DNA from: Paragemmobacter amnigenus
Lineage (GTDB): Bacteria; Pseudomonadota; Alphaproteobacteria; Rhodobacterales; Rhodobacteraceae
Assembly: GCF_009908265.2 (NCBI RefSeq)
Contig: NZ_JAAATX020000005.1
Location: 1 to 64,000 of the forward strand
Direction of reading: 5' to 3'
DNA length: 64,000 bases
Shown: piece by piece, positions 43,625-53,357 of the stretch
Position numbering within the stretch: the stretch's first letter is position 1
Layout: the number at the start of each line of letters is the position of its first letter
The notes under the pieces: generated by a model
What the model was told of the DNA's origin: nothing
The model's input: only the letters and a program-made list of their open reading frames with translations
Databases searched by the model: none
Program-made: the position numbers and the translations under genes

Positions 43625-43665
43625 GGACCGACGCGAAAAGGTCCGGTGGACCTTTTCGCCGGTCC
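43625..43665. repeat. 18-bp hairpin in the ATPase-permease gap
   Basis: Inner arms GCGAAAAGGTCC and GGACCTTTTCGC with a 3-base loop, extended by outer arms GGACCG and CGGTCC with a 2-base bulge. It lies in the 283-base gap inside the transporter operon. The remainder of the gap is extremely GC-rich, with further short palindromes (43750-43820), and holds no gene. It may stabilise the upstream mRNA or be a dispersed repeat. Confidence 0.8.
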
Positions 43666-43890
43666 GTTTGCGGCTGAGGCTTTGAGGCCGCAAGGGGTTC
43701 TCACCCTGCCTGACGCTCGGGGCACGGGACGCCTCCGCCCCGGTGGGGGCGCTTGTCGCCCCCGCCGCCCGGGGGGCGGGGGCGGCCCGTGCGGGGGCGC
43801 ACGGGCGGGACAAGCCGCACCGTTCCGCCAAAGCCGCGCGTCAACGGCCGCGCGGCCAGACACCGTCCGGCTCGCCATGGGGGCTACCGC

Positions 43891-44829
43891 ATGACCACCC
43901 CCGCCATCCTCCCCGAACGCGGCCTTGCCGACCGCCTCACCGCGCTCTTCTGGCGTCACCCGCGCCTGCTTCTGGCCGTCCTCCTCACCCCGCCGCTCCT
44001 CTGGCTGGGCGTGGTCTATCTCGGCTCGCTCGCCGCGCTCCTGCTGCAATCCTTCTACTCGATCGACGAATTCTCCGGCATGGTGAAGGAAGAGTTCACG
44101 CTGAAAACCTATGCCGAACTCTTCCGCGCCCAGAACCTCGACATCATCCTGCGCACGCTGCTGATGTCCGCCGCCGTCACCCTCGGCTGCGCGCTCATCG
44201 CCTTTCCCATCGCCTATTACGCCGCCCGCTTCGCCCGCGGCAAATGGAAGGCCGTCTTCTACCTCGGCGTCATGCTGCCGCTCTGGTCGTCCTATCTGGT
44301 CAAGGTCTATGCGTGGAAACTGATCCTCGCCAAGGAAGGCATCATCACATGGGCCGCCGAAGGCGTGGGCCTGTCCATGATCCTGAACGCCATCCTCGCC
44401 ATCCCCGGCATCGGCGGAAACAGCCTCTCCACCAGCCCCTTGGGCACCTTCATCGTCTTCGTCTATGTCTGGCTGCCCTACATGATCCTGCCCATGCAGG
44501 CGTCGCTGGAACGCGTCCCCACCTCGATGCTCGAAGCTTCCGCCGACCTCGGCGCCTCGCGCGCGCAGACCTTCCGCACGGTGATCCTGCCGCTCGCCAT
44601 GCCGGGCGTCATCGCAGGCTCCATCTTCACCTTCTCGCTGACCATGGGCGACTACATCATCCCCCAGATCGTCGGCACCTCGGCCCGCTTCATCGGGCTG
44701 GCGGTGTATCAGTTGCAAGGTACCGCCGGAAACATCCCGCTGGCCGCCGCCTTCGCCGTGGTGCCCATCGTCATCATGCTGGTCTACCTGACCATCGCGA
44801 AACGGAAGGGGGCCTTCGATGCACTCTGA
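43891..44829 (+). CDS. Polyamine-type ABC transporter permease (PotB-like)
   Basis: A 312-residue permease with six membrane helices and the EAA loop [20 protein letters not shown] that contacts the ATPase. The N-terminal half contains YAARFARGKWKAVFY. The ATG at 43891 is the first after the GC-rich gap. Its stop lies behind the start of the second permease (11-base overlap). It forms the membrane channel together with that second permease. Confidence 0.92.
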   Translation: MTTPAILPERGLADRLTALFWRHPRLLLAVLLTPPLLWLGVVYLGSLAALLLQSFYSIDEFSGMVKEEFTLKTYAELFRAQNLDIILRTLLMSAAVTLGCALIAFPIAYYAARFARGKWKAVFYLGVMLPLWSSYLVKVYAWKLILAKEGIITWAAEGVGLSMILNAILAIPGIGGNSLSTSPLGTFIVFVYVWLPYMILPMQASLERVPTSMLEASADLGASRAQTFRTVILPLAMPGVIAGSIFTFSLTMGDYIIPQIVGTSARFIGLAVYQLQGTAGNIPLAAAFAVVPIVIMLVYLTIAKRKGAFDAL

Positions 44830-45625
44830 CCGCGCCTCCCTCGGCCTTCGCATCGCTGCGATCGGCGGCCTCCTCTTCCTGCACCTCCCCATCCTCCTGA
44901 TCTTCCTCTACGCCTTCACGACCGAGGACAAATCCTACCAGTTCCCGCCCCCCGGCCTGACCACCCAATGGTTCGGCGTGGCATGGAACCGCCCCGACAT
45001 CTGGCCCCCCCTCTACCTCTCGCTCTGGGTGGCGACCATCGCCACCTTCCTCGCCATGATCCTCGGCACGCTCGTCTCTGCCGCCATGGCGCGCACGTCG
45101 TTTTTCGGGCGCGAACAGATCAGCCTCCTCATCATCCTGCCCATCGCCCTACCCGGCGTCATCACCGGCATGTCCCTGCGCTCGGCCTTCTCGATCATGG
45201 ACATACCCTTCTCGACATGGACCATCATCCTCGGCCACGCGACCTTCTGCATCGTGATCGTCTACAACAACGCCGTCGCCCGCTTCCGCCGCCTGTCGGG
45301 CGGCATACTCGAGGCCTCCGCCGACCTCGGCGCCAACGCCTTCCAGACCTTCCGCTACGTCCTCTTGCCCAACCTCGGCACCGCGCTGCTAGCTGGCGGC
45401 ATGCTCGCCTTCGCCCTCTCCTTCGACGAAGTCATCGTCACCACCTTCACCGCGGGCCAGCAAAGCACCCTGCCCATCTGGATGCTGCAGGAACTCGTCC
45501 GCCCGCGCCAGCGTCCCGTCACCAACGTCGTCGCCATCGTCGTCTTCACAGCAACCTTCGTCCCCATCCTCATCGCCTACTACCTCACCCGCGGCGGGTC
45601 CGAGACCGCCGGTGCGGGCAAATGA
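44819..45625 (+). CDS. Polyamine-type ABC transporter permease (PotC-like)
   Basis: A 268-residue permease with six membrane helices and the EAA loop [20 protein letters not shown]. The start [20 protein letters not shown] is typical of PotC-like permeases. A GGAAGGGGG stretch before the ATG at 44819 lies inside the first permease gene. The end ([10 protein letters not shown]) is 13 bases before the dehydrogenase start. Confidence 0.92.
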   Translation: MHSDRASLGLRIAAIGGLLFLHLPILLIFLYAFTTEDKSYQFPPPGLTTQWFGVAWNRPDIWPPLYLSLWVATIATFLAMILGTLVSAAMARTSFFGREQISLLIILPIALPGVITGMSLRSAFSIMDIPFSTWTIILGHATFCIVIVYNNAVARFRRLSGGILEASADLGANAFQTFRYVLLPNLGTALLAGGMLAFALSFDEVIVTTFTAGQQSTLPIWMLQELVRPRQRPVTNVVAIVVFTATFVPILIAYYLTRGGSETAGAGK

Positions 45626-45638
45626 AAGGGAGGTCCAA

Positions 45639-47084
45639 ATGGACAGCACACTCATGACCATCGACACCCAGCTCCTCATCGGCTCCAGCTTCGAAGCGGG
45701 GCAAGAGGCGCGCGAACAGATCCTCAACCCCCGCACCGGCGCCCTGATCCTCGAAGTGCCCGAGGCATCGACCGCCCAGGTCGACCGCGCCGTCGCCGCC
45801 GCCCGCCGCGCGTTCGAGACATGGTCCCGCACCACCCCCGCCGACCGCGCCGCCGCCCTCCTGCGCATCGCGGACAGGGTAGAGGCCGAGGCCGACAGCT
45901 TCGCCGCGCTCGAGGCGCTGAACTGCGGCAAACCCATCAACGCGGCCCGCAACGATGAAATCCCCGCCATCGTCGACTGCTACCGCTTCTTCGCGGGCGC
46001 CGTCCGCTGCCAGCATGGCGCGGTGGCGGGCGAATACCTCGCGGGCCACACCTCCATGATCCGCCGCGACGCGATCGGCGTCGTCGCCTCCATCGCGCCG
46101 TGGAACTATCCGCTGATGATGATGGCATGGAAACTCGGCCCCGCCATCGGTGGCGGCAACACCGTGGTGTTCAAACCGTCGGAACAGACACCGCTCACCG
46201 CCCTGAAAATGGCGCGCATCCTTGCCGAGGAACTGCCCGAAGGCGTGGTGAACATCGTCGCGGGCCGCGGCCAGACCGTGGGGAACTACCTCATCAACCA
46301 CCCCCATGTGGACATGATCTCGCTGACCGGCGACGTCGCCACGGGCAAGAAGATGCTGGATGCCGCCGCCAAGACGGTCAAACGCACCCATCTCGAACTC
46401 GGCGGCAAGGCCCCCGTCATCGTCTTCGACGACGCCGACGTGGGCGAAGTCGTCGATGGCCTGCGCGCCTTCGGCTATTACAACGCAGGGCAGGACTGCA
46501 CCGCCGCCTGCCGCATCTATGCCGGCAAAAAGGTCTATGACCGTCTGGTCGCCGACCTCACCTCCGCCGTCTCCACCATCGCCTTGGGGAACGAGGACGA
46601 CTCCACCAACGAAATCGGCCCCCTCATCTCGCTGCGCCAACGCGACCGCGTCGCCTCCTTCGTCAACCGCGCGCGCGAGGTGAACCACATCGAAATCACC
46701 ACCGGCGGCGAGGTGATGGATCAGGGCTTCTACTACCGCCCCACCGTCATCGCCGGCGCGAAACAGGAAGATGAGATCGTCCGCCGCGAAGTCTTCGGCC
46801 CCGTCGTCTCCATCACCCCCTTCTCCGACGTGGATACGGCGGTGAACTGGGCCAATGACAGCGACTACGGCCTCGCCTCCTCGGTCTGGACGCGCGACGT
46901 GGGCCGCGCCATGGCGACGGCGGCGCGGCTTCGCTATGGCTGCACATGGATCAACACCCACTTCATGCTGACCAACGAAATGCCCCATGGCGGCCTGAAA
47001 CAATCCGGCTACGGCAAGGACATGTCCGCCTACGCGCTGGAAGATTACACCGTCGTCCGCCACGTGATGGTGAAACACGGCTGA
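45639..47084 (+). CDS. Aldehyde dehydrogenase, aminobutyraldehyde type
   Basis: A 481-residue NAD-dependent aldehyde dehydrogenase. The nucleophile is in GQDCTAACR, the general base in [10 protein letters not shown], and the cofactor region in [14 protein letters not shown]. The close match to the gamma-aminobutyraldehyde dehydrogenases (PatD/YdcW) together with the transporter upstream suggests conversion of putrescine-derived aldehyde to 4-aminobutyrate. An AGGGAGGT site precedes the ATG. A putrescine aminotransferase is not in the window. Confidence 0.87.
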   Translation: MDSTLMTIDTQLLIGSSFEAGQEAREQILNPRTGALILEVPEASTAQVDRAVAAARRAFETWSRTTPADRAAALLRIADRVEAEADSFAALEALNCGKPINAARNDEIPAIVDCYRFFAGAVRCQHGAVAGEYLAGHTSMIRRDAIGVVASIAPWNYPLMMMAWKLGPAIGGGNTVVFKPSEQTPLTALKMARILAEELPEGVVNIVAGRGQTVGNYLINHPHVDMISLTGDVATGKKMLDAAAKTVKRTHLELGGKAPVIVFDDADVGEVVDGLRAFGYYNAGQDCTAACRIYAGKKVYDRLVADLTSAVSTIALGNEDDSTNEIGPLISLRQRDRVASFVNRAREVNHIEITTGGEVMDQGFYYRPTVIAGAKQEDEIVRREVFGPVVSITPFSDVDTAVNWANDSDYGLASSVWTRDVGRAMATAARLRYGCTWINTHFMLTNEMPHGGLKQSGYGKDMSAYALEDYTVVRHVMVKHG

Positions 47085-47147
47085 TCCTGCCGCATCAGGG
47101 GGCGCACGCGCCCCCTCTTGGCCGTTCCGGCCAATTCACCCCCTGTG

Positions 47148-47203
47148 GATATTTGGGGACGGAAAATGAGAAAGCCGCTCTCCATTTTCCGTCCCCAAAT
47201 ATC
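47148..47203. repeat. 21-bp inverted repeat between convergent genes
   Basis: Perfect 21-base arms, beginning GATATTTGGGGACGG on the left (47148-47168) and mirrored at 47183-47203, separated by 14 bases. It lies between the dehydrogenase and the flavoprotein, which converge. The CCCAAATA part recalls the repeats at 37.6 and 54.1 kb. It may end or stabilise both transcripts. Confidence 0.85.
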
Positions 47204-47258
47204 CTCGGGAGGGTCCGGGAGGGCGAAGCGCCTCCCGGGGATGCGGCAGGGACGCGGT

Positions 47259-48425
47259 CTAGTGTTTCGCCGCCGCCCGCCCCGCACGGCGCCCCGTCGC
47301 CCAGCATCCCGTCAGCAGATAGCCGCCCGTTGGCGCCTCCCAGTCCAGCATCTCGCCACAGGCAAAGACCCCCGGCATCGCCCGCAGCTCCAGCCCTTCG
47401 GTCAGCGCCGCGCGCGTGATGCCGCCCGCGCTGGAAATCGCCTCCTCCAACGGTCGCGGCCCCGCCAGCCGCAGGGGCAGCCCCTTCACCGCCGCCGCAG
47501 GGTCCATCCCCCGCCCGAATTCCATCACCAGCGCCACCGCCACCGGCGCAAGACCCAGCTTGCGCAGCCGGTTCGCCAGCGTCTCGCCCGCCCGCATCCG
47601 CTCTAGTCGCGACGCGACCTCGGCCCCTGCCAGATCCGGCAGGAAATCGACCGACAGCCCCGCCCCGTCCCGCACGGCAGCCGACACCGCGTAAACCCCG
47701 CCCCCCTCGATCCCGCGGGCCGAGATCACGAATTCCCCCCGCTCGCGCCGCGCGCCCGCGATCAGGGCCGCCCCCTTCACCGGCTGCCCGAAGAACCGCG
47801 CCATATGCGCCGACCAGTCCACCGCAAACCCCATATTCGCAGGCCGGAACGGCGCCACCTCCACCCCCCGCTCCCGCAGCCAGGGCACCCAGGCCGCATC
47901 CGACCCCAGCCGCGGCCAGCTCGCCCCGCCCAGCGCCAGCACCACGACCGCAGGGCGCAGCACCTCCGTCCCGCCGGGCGTGTCGAACCGCCACCCCGCC
48001 GCGCCTTCGAACCCCGTCCAGCGCCAGCGCAGCCGCAGTTCCACCCCCGCCCTGCCCAGCCGCCCCAGCCATGCCCGCAGCAGGGGCGACCCCTTCATCG
48101 CCACCGGAAACACCCGCCCCGACGATCCGGTGAACACCTCCTGCCCCAGCGCGCGGCACCAGTCCTTTACCGCCTCCGGCCCGAAGTCGCGCAGCATGGG
48201 CGCCAGCCACCCGTCGCCATAGGCCGCCAGAAACTCCGCCTCCCCCTCGTCCTTGGTGACGTTCAGCCCCGACTTCCCCGCCATCAGGAACTTGCGCCCC
48301 GCCGACGGCTTCGCCTCGCAGACGACCACCCGCCGCCCCGCCGCGGCCAGCTCTTCCGCCGCCATCAGCCCCGCAGGACCGGCCCCGATCACCAGCGCAT
48401 CCACCTTGCCATCCCCGCCCGTCAC
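47259..48425 (-). CDS. FAD-dependent oxidoreductase (TIGR03862/BaiN-like)
   Basis: A 388-residue HI0933-like flavoprotein. The FAD-binding start is ALVIGAGPAGLMAAEELAAA, followed by GRKFLMAGKSGLNVTKDE (the family-specific segment) and a C-terminal GGITRAALTEGLELRAMPGVF with ACGEMLDWEAPTGGYLLTG. The reaction is unknown; relatives include the bile-acid reductase BaiN and the RdsA group. It converges with the dehydrogenase and is divergent from the HNH gene. Confidence 0.88.
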   Translation of the reverse strand: MTGGDGKVDALVIGAGPAGLMAAEELAAAGRRVVVCEAKPSAGRKFLMAGKSGLNVTKDEGEAEFLAAYGDGWLAPMLRDFGPEAVKDWCRALGQEVFTGSSGRVFPVAMKGSPLLRAWLGRLGRAGVELRLRWRWTGFEGAAGWRFDTPGGTEVLRPAVVVLALGGASWPRLGSDAAWVPWLRERGVEVAPFRPANMGFAVDWSAHMARFFGQPVKGAALIAGARRERGEFVISARGIEGGGVYAVSAAVRDGAGLSVDFLPDLAGAEVASRLERMRAGETLANRLRKLGLAPVAVALVMEFGRGMDPAAAVKGLPLRLAGPRPLEEAISSAGGITRAALTEGLELRAMPGVFACGEMLDWEAPTGGYLLTGCWATGRRAGRAAAKH

Positions 48426-48439
48426 GCCATCATCCGCCC

Positions 48440-48724
48440 ATGGACCCGCTCTGCCCCATCTGCCTGCGCCCGATCCCCGAAGGCGTCCCGCAAAGCCTGC
48501 ACCACCTGATCCCGAAACTGAAAGGGGGCAAGGGGGGGCCGACCGTTCTGGTCCATCACATCTGCCACAAGGAAATCCACGCCCGCTTTACCGAAGGCGA
48601 ACTCGCCCGCCACTTCAACACGCCAGACGCCATCCGCGCCGACCCGCGGATGGAACGCTTCCTCGCATGGATCGCGAAACGCCCGCCCGAATTCCTGTCC
48701 CGCGTGCCGAAGAAATCCCGCTGA
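48440..48724 (+). CDS. HNH endonuclease-like protein
   Basis: A 94-residue protein with an HNH core: CPICLRPIP, then LHHLIPKLKGGKGG, then HHICHKEIHARF. The two Cys pairs may hold a structural zinc ion. Such small stand-alone HNH proteins are common in Rhodobacterales; their DNA target is unknown. The start lies 15 bases from the divergent flavoprotein gene. Confidence 0.85.
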   Translation: MDPLCPICLRPIPEGVPQSLHHLIPKLKGGKGGPTVLVHHICHKEIHARFTEGELARHFNTPDAIRADPRMERFLAWIAKRPPEFLSRVPKKSR

Positions 48725-48871
48725 CCCCGTCCCGACCACCCGCGCAGCCCTCGGCCGACCGCGCTTCCCTCCCCCTCGTGGGGAGGGAGAGGGTGGGGGG
48801 CACCCCGTTGCCACCGTGCGCTGCGTATGCACAGTTTGCGGTACACCCTGCGGCACAGGTCGCGTCACGCC

Positions 48872-49477
48872 TCAGAACATCGCCTTCATCCGCCGCACAT
48901 GCACCGGCTCCGCGCCCAGCGCATCGGCGGCCAGCGCCAGCGCGCCCTCCACCGCATCCTCCGCGATCAGGTCCACCAGACCCCAATCCCGCGCCTCTTC
49001 CGCCCCGATCCGCCGCCCCGCAAGGATGATCTGCTTGGCCCGCGACGGCCCGACCAGTGCCGAAAGGCGTTTCGGATCAGACGGTTGCGGCAGATAGCCC
49101 CGCTTCATCACCGGATAGAAGAACTCCGCCCCCGGCACCGCCACGCGGCAATCACAGGCCAGCGCCATCCCGAAGGCCCCCCCCGCCAGCGTCCCGTTCA
49201 GCGCCGCGATGGTCAGCCCCGCAAAACCCGCGATCCGGCCCGACAGCACCTCCCATTCCGGCGCCTGACCCAGCCCCTGCGCCATCCCCTCCAGATCGGC
49301 ACCGGCAGAAAAAACCTTGCCCTTTCCGGTAATTACCAGCACCGCCACGCCCTCTGCCGCCGCCCGCGCCACCTGCGCGTCCAGCTCCGCCAGCATCGCC
49401 CGCGTCAAGGCATTGGCCTTGTCGGCACGGTCCAGAACCAGCACCCGCGCCCCGCCGCGATCCTCTGCCGCGATCAT
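48872..49477 (-). CDS. Enoyl-CoA hydratase/isomerase family protein (short)
   Basis: A 201-residue crotonase-fold protein. The CoA-binding and oxyanion-hole segments FSAGADLEGM and IAALNGTLAGGAFGMALACD are present. It is about 50 residues shorter than a typical enoyl-CoA hydratase (about 260), missing much of the C-terminal helical region, so it may have another activity. It follows an SDR gene with a four-base overlap, and the pair could act on a common acyl-CoA. Confidence 0.8.
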   Translation of the reverse strand: MIAAEDRGGARVLVLDRADKANALTRAMLAELDAQVARAAAEGVAVLVITGKGKVFSAGADLEGMAQGLGQAPEWEVLSGRIAGFAGLTIAALNGTLAGGAFGMALACDCRVAVPGAEFFYPVMKRGYLPQPSDPKRLSALVGPSRAKQIILAGRRIGAEEARDWGLVDLIAEDAVEGALALAADALGAEPVHVRRMKAMF

Positions 49478-50220
49478 GCGACCAACCCCACGGCGTGCCG
49501 GACCGCCTCATCCCGCAGCGACACATCCCGCCCCAGCCACCCGTCCGCCGCCGGCCCGCACATCCAGACCAGCGCCTGCGCCGGCCATTTGGGCGGGATG
49601 TGGTCCTCCCACGCCAACTGGCTGACCGGATTGATCCCCGATGCCTTGATCTTCACCTGCATCTCGGTCGCCACCGTCCCGGGCGACAGGCCCAAAACCC
49701 TGATCCCATTGGCGTTTTCCTCCAGATGCGCCGCCTGGGTCAGCATCAATGCCCCCGCCTTCGACGCGCAATAGGCGCTCCACCCTTCCAGCGCGCGCAC
49801 CGCCGCGCCGCTGGAGACGGTGATGATCGTCCCGCCCCCCTGCGCCCGCATCACGGGGATCACCGCCCGCATCCCGTGAAAGACGCCCTTCAGGTTGATG
49901 TCCTGCGCCCGCCCCCATGCCGCCGCATCCGCCTCGGCCAGCCGCGCGATGGGCTCCACCACCCCCGCATTGTTCACCAGAACATCCACCCGCCCGAACC
50001 GTGCCACCACGGCCGCGACCGCATCGGAAACCGCCGCGAAATCAGCCACATCGCAGCCCACCGCCATCGCCTCCGGCCCGATCTCTGCAGCGATCCGCTC
50101 CACCTCGGCCACCGTCCGCGCAAGCAGCGCCACCCGCGCCCCCGCCGCCGCAAAGGCCCGCGCCGCCGCCGCGCCGATCCCCCGGCTTGCCCCCGTGATC
50201 ACGACCACCTTGCCCTGCAT
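49474..50220 (-). CDS. Short-chain dehydrogenase/reductase
   Basis: A 248-residue SDR. The cofactor motif TGASRGIGAAAARAF, the NNAG motif, and the catalytic Ser, Tyr and Lys (SSGAAVRALEGWSAYCASK) are in place. The absence of an Asp or presence of an Arg after strand 2 (ALLAR) suggests NADP(H). The substrate is unknown. It overlaps the enoyl-CoA hydratase-like gene and is divergent from the DUF2125 gene. Confidence 0.9.
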   Translation of the reverse strand: MQGKVVVITGASRGIGAAAARAFAAAGARVALLARTVAEVERIAAEIGPEAMAVGCDVADFAAVSDAVAAVVARFGRVDVLVNNAGVVEPIARLAEADAAAWGRAQDINLKGVFHGMRAVIPVMRAQGGGTIITVSSGAAVRALEGWSAYCASKAGALMLTQAAHLEENANGIRVLGLSPGTVATEMQVKIKASGINPVSQLAWEDHIPPKWPAQALVWMCGPAADGWLGRDVSLRDEAVRHAVGLVA

Positions 50221-50350
50221 CGCCCTGCTCCTTCACAATTCCGCCACCGTCATAACGCATTCGGGCGCGGCAATGGAAACCCTTGACCCTGCTCCGGCAG
50301 GGGAGGATGCTCCGACCCGACATTTTTTACACCCCTGAACGAGGTTCATT

Positions 50351-51898
50351 ATGATCAACCGCAGGCTGGCAGGCAGCACCGCACTTGCCCTTACCCTTGC
50401 CGCGCCGGCCTTCGCCGACGTAACCCCCGAACAGGTCTGGGAAAACTGGCAGGCCTATGCCACCGGCATGGGCCAGACCATCACCACCGAATCCGTCGAA
50501 CGCGACGGCGACGCGCTGGTCGTCACCGGCATGAACATCGCCATCGCGCAAGAGGGCGTCACCGGCAACGGCTCCATCGACGAGATCCGCTTCACCGATC
50601 AGGGCGACGGCACGGTCGCCGTAACCATGTCCGATTCCTACCCCATCGAACTGACCATCGACCCGCCCGAAGGTGACGACAGCGGCCCCACCTCCATCAC
50701 GATCGAGGTCAGCCAGCCCGACACCACCATCATCGCCAGCGGGGACGAGGCGGAAACCGCCTATGAATTCTCCTCGCCCAACCCCACCATCGCCCTGACC
50801 AGCATCGAAGGGGTCGAGGCCGAGGCGATCGACCTGACCGCCCAGGTGGCGCTGGCCAATGTCGTCGGCAAATACATCCTCGCCGCAGCCGAGGGCGACA
50901 GATCGAACCTCAGCTCCACCTTCGCCGCCGACAGCCTGACCATGACGGTCAACGGCACCGACCCCGACCCGACCCCCGCCGAAGGCGAAACCGCGGCGGG
51001 CCCGTCGGCCGTCAAGCTGAACCTTTCCATGGCCGACATCTCGGGCACGTCGAACGGGGCCTTCCTCGGCACGGCAGCCATGGCCGACCTCGCCGCGGCG
51101 CTTCAGGCTGGACTCGCCTCCGAAGGCTCCTTCACCGCAGGCGCCTCGACCTTCGACATGGAGGTGACCGAAGCCACCGGCGTGACCAAGGCCGTGGGCG
51201 AGGCCGCCTCGAACAGCATGACCTTCGCCTTCGACGCGACCAAACTGTCCTATGGCGGGGCCTCGACCGGCGTCGCCATGACGATCTCGGCACCGGACAT
51301 TCCCTTCCCCGAACTCAAGGTGAATTACAGCGAGGCGGCCTTCAACTTCCTGATGCCCGTCGGCCCGACCGAAGAACCCGCCGATTTCGCCTTCCTGACC
51401 CGCCTCGTCGACCTCTCCGTCTCGGACGAGATCTGGGGCATGATCGACCCGACGAACCAGTTGCCCCGCGATCCTGCCACGCTGGTGATCGACACCAAGG
51501 GCACGGCCAAGCTGACGGCCAACATCATGGACCCCGCCGCGATGGAATCGATGGGCGACACCCCGCCCGGAGAGCTGCACTCCCTCGACATCACCGAACT
51601 GCGGGCCAAGATCGCGGGGGCCGAACTGACCGGCAACGGCGCGCTGACGTTCGACAATACCGATCTGGTCACCTATGGCGGCATGCCCGCCCCCACCGGC
51701 AAGATCGACCTGAAGCTGGTCGGCGGCAACACCCTGATGGACAAGCTGGTGGCGATGGGCCTTCTGCCGGAAGATCAGGTGATGGGCTTCCGCATGATGC
51801 TGTCCATGTTCGCCAATGCGACCGGCGAGGACGAACTTTCCTCCACGCTGGAATTCAAGGACGGCGGCTTCTTCGCCAACGGCCAGCAACTCCAGTAA
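50351..51898 (+). CDS. DUF2125 exported protein
   Basis: A 515-residue protein with a signal peptide (cut after APAFA near residue 22). It consists of long beta-rich segments and matches the DUF2125 family found in Rhodobacterales (VWENWQAYATGMGQTITTES near the start). It is acidic and has no cysteines in the mature part. The function is unknown; a periplasmic or outer-membrane-facing role is likely. A terminator follows the stop. Confidence 0.83.
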   Translation: MINRRLAGSTALALTLAAPAFADVTPEQVWENWQAYATGMGQTITTESVERDGDALVVTGMNIAIAQEGVTGNGSIDEIRFTDQGDGTVAVTMSDSYPIELTIDPPEGDDSGPTSITIEVSQPDTTIIASGDEAETAYEFSSPNPTIALTSIEGVEAEAIDLTAQVALANVVGKYILAAAEGDRSNLSSTFAADSLTMTVNGTDPDPTPAEGETAAGPSAVKLNLSMADISGTSNGAFLGTAAMADLAAALQAGLASEGSFTAGASTFDMEVTEATGVTKAVGEAASNSMTFAFDATKLSYGGASTGVAMTISAPDIPFPELKVNYSEAAFNFLMPVGPTEEPADFAFLTRLVDLSVSDEIWGMIDPTNQLPRDPATLVIDTKGTAKLTANIMDPAAMESMGDTPPGELHSLDITELRAKIAGAELTGNGALTFDNTDLVTYGGMPAPTGKIDLKLVGGNTLMDKLVAMGLLPEDQVMGFRMMLSMFANATGEDELSSTLEFKDGGFFANGQQLQ

Positions 51899-51916
51899 CC
51901 CTGCCACCGCAGGACC

Positions 51917-51944
51917 GGCCCCCGCACCCGTTGCGGGGGCCTTT
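51917..51944 (+). terminator. Terminator after DUF2125 gene
   Basis: A 10-bp stem GGCCCCCGCA/TGCGGGGGCC with a 5-base loop is followed by TTT. Confidence 0.8.
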
Positions 51945-52013
51945 CCATGCGCGCCGCTTGCACTGTCCCCCGCCACGGACTACCTCGGATCGGCATCCGC
52001 CAAAGGACAAGCC

Positions 52014-53357
52014 ATGACCGCATCGCTCTCCGACCTCACCGCCCGCCTGCTCGACGCCGCCAAACGCGCGGGGGCCGAGGCTGCGGATGCGCTGGCCGTG
52101 CACGGCACCTCGACCACCATCGACGTCCGTCAGGGCAAGCTCGAACAGGCCGAACGCGCCGAGGGCACCGATATCGGTCTGCGCGTCCTGATCGGCGGGC
52201 GTCAGGCCTGCGTCTCGGCCTCCGACATCTCGGACCGCACCATCACCGCGCTGGCCGAACGCGCCGTCGCCATGGCGCGCGAGGCACCCGAAGACCCGAC
52301 CGCCGGTCTTGCCGACCCGTCCCAACTGGCCCGCGGCTGGGACCTTGCCGCCTTCGACCTGTGCGATCCCGCCCCCGAACCCGATGCCGCCGCGCTGGAA
52401 CAGGATTGCCGCGCCGTCGAAGCCGCCGCCCTGTCCCGCAAGGGCATCACGCAGGTCGAGGCATCGGCCGGCTACTCCGCCCGCGCCATGCACCTTGCCG
52501 CCTCCAACGGCTTCGCGGGGGGATATGCCCGCACCTCCCGCTCGCTCTCGGCCGTGGCCTTCACCGGTCAGGGCACGGGGATGGAGCGGGACTGGGCCGG
52601 CGAATCCCGCACCTACCAATCCGACCTTCCCGCCGCAGACGGCATCGGCACCCTCGCCGCCGACCGCGCCCTGTCCCGCGCCGGGGCGACCAAACCCGTC
52701 ACCGGCAACTACCCCGTCCTCTTCGACGAACGCATCGCCTCCTCGCTGATCGGGCATCTCTTGTCGGCGATCAACGGCACCTCCATCGCCCGCGGCTCCT
52801 CATGGCTGCGCGACGCTCTGGGCCAACAGGTCCTGCCCGCGGGCCTATCGGTGATCGAAGACCCCCACCGCCCCCGCATCTCCTCCTCCCGCCCCTTCGA
52901 CGGCGAGGGGCTGCCGACGCAGCGCCGCGCCATCGTGCAGGACGGCATCCTCACGGGCTGGGTTCTGGACCTCGCCACCGCGCGGAAACTGGGGATGACC
53001 AGCACCGCCAACGCCGCGCGCGGCACGTCGCACCCGCCGTCACCCTCCACCTCCAACATCGACCTGACGCCGGGGACACGCTCGCGCGACGACCTGATCC
53101 GCGACATGGGCACGGGGCTTCTGGTGACCTCCATGATCGGCTCCACCATCAACCCCACCACGGGTGACTACTCGCGCGGCGCGGCGGGGTTCTGGGTGGA
53201 AAACGGCACCGTCACCCACCCCGTCAACGAATGCACCATCGCGGGCAACCTGCGCGACATGCTCCTGCGGCTCATCCCCGCCAACGACGCCCGCGCGCAT
53301 CTCTCCACCCGCGTCCCCTCCTGCCTGATCGACGGCCTCACCCTTGCCGGAGCCTGA
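52014..53357 (+). CDS. pmbA: TldD/PmbA family protein, PmbA (TldE) type
   Basis: A 447-residue protein of the TldD/PmbA family. The HExxxH zinc motif of TldD is absent, so this is the TldE/PmbA partner, which with TldD forms a heterodimeric metalloprotease involved in microcin maturation and CcdA turnover in E. coli. No tldD is in this window. AAAGGAC precedes the ATG at 52014. The C-terminal segment MIGSTINPTTGDYSRGAAGF is typical. Confidence 0.9.
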   Translation: MTASLSDLTARLLDAAKRAGAEAADALAVHGTSTTIDVRQGKLEQAERAEGTDIGLRVLIGGRQACVSASDISDRTITALAERAVAMAREAPEDPTAGLADPSQLARGWDLAAFDLCDPAPEPDAAALEQDCRAVEAAALSRKGITQVEASAGYSARAMHLAASNGFAGGYARTSRSLSAVAFTGQGTGMERDWAGESRTYQSDLPAADGIGTLAADRALSRAGATKPVTGNYPVLFDERIASSLIGHLLSAINGTSIARGSSWLRDALGQQVLPAGLSVIEDPHRPRISSSRPFDGEGLPTQRRAIVQDGILTGWVLDLATARKLGMTSTANAARGTSHPPSPSTSNIDLTPGTRSRDDLIRDMGTGLLVTSMIGSTINPTTGDYSRGAAGFWVENGTVTHPVNECTIAGNLRDMLLRLIPANDARAHLSTRVPSCLIDGLTLAGA

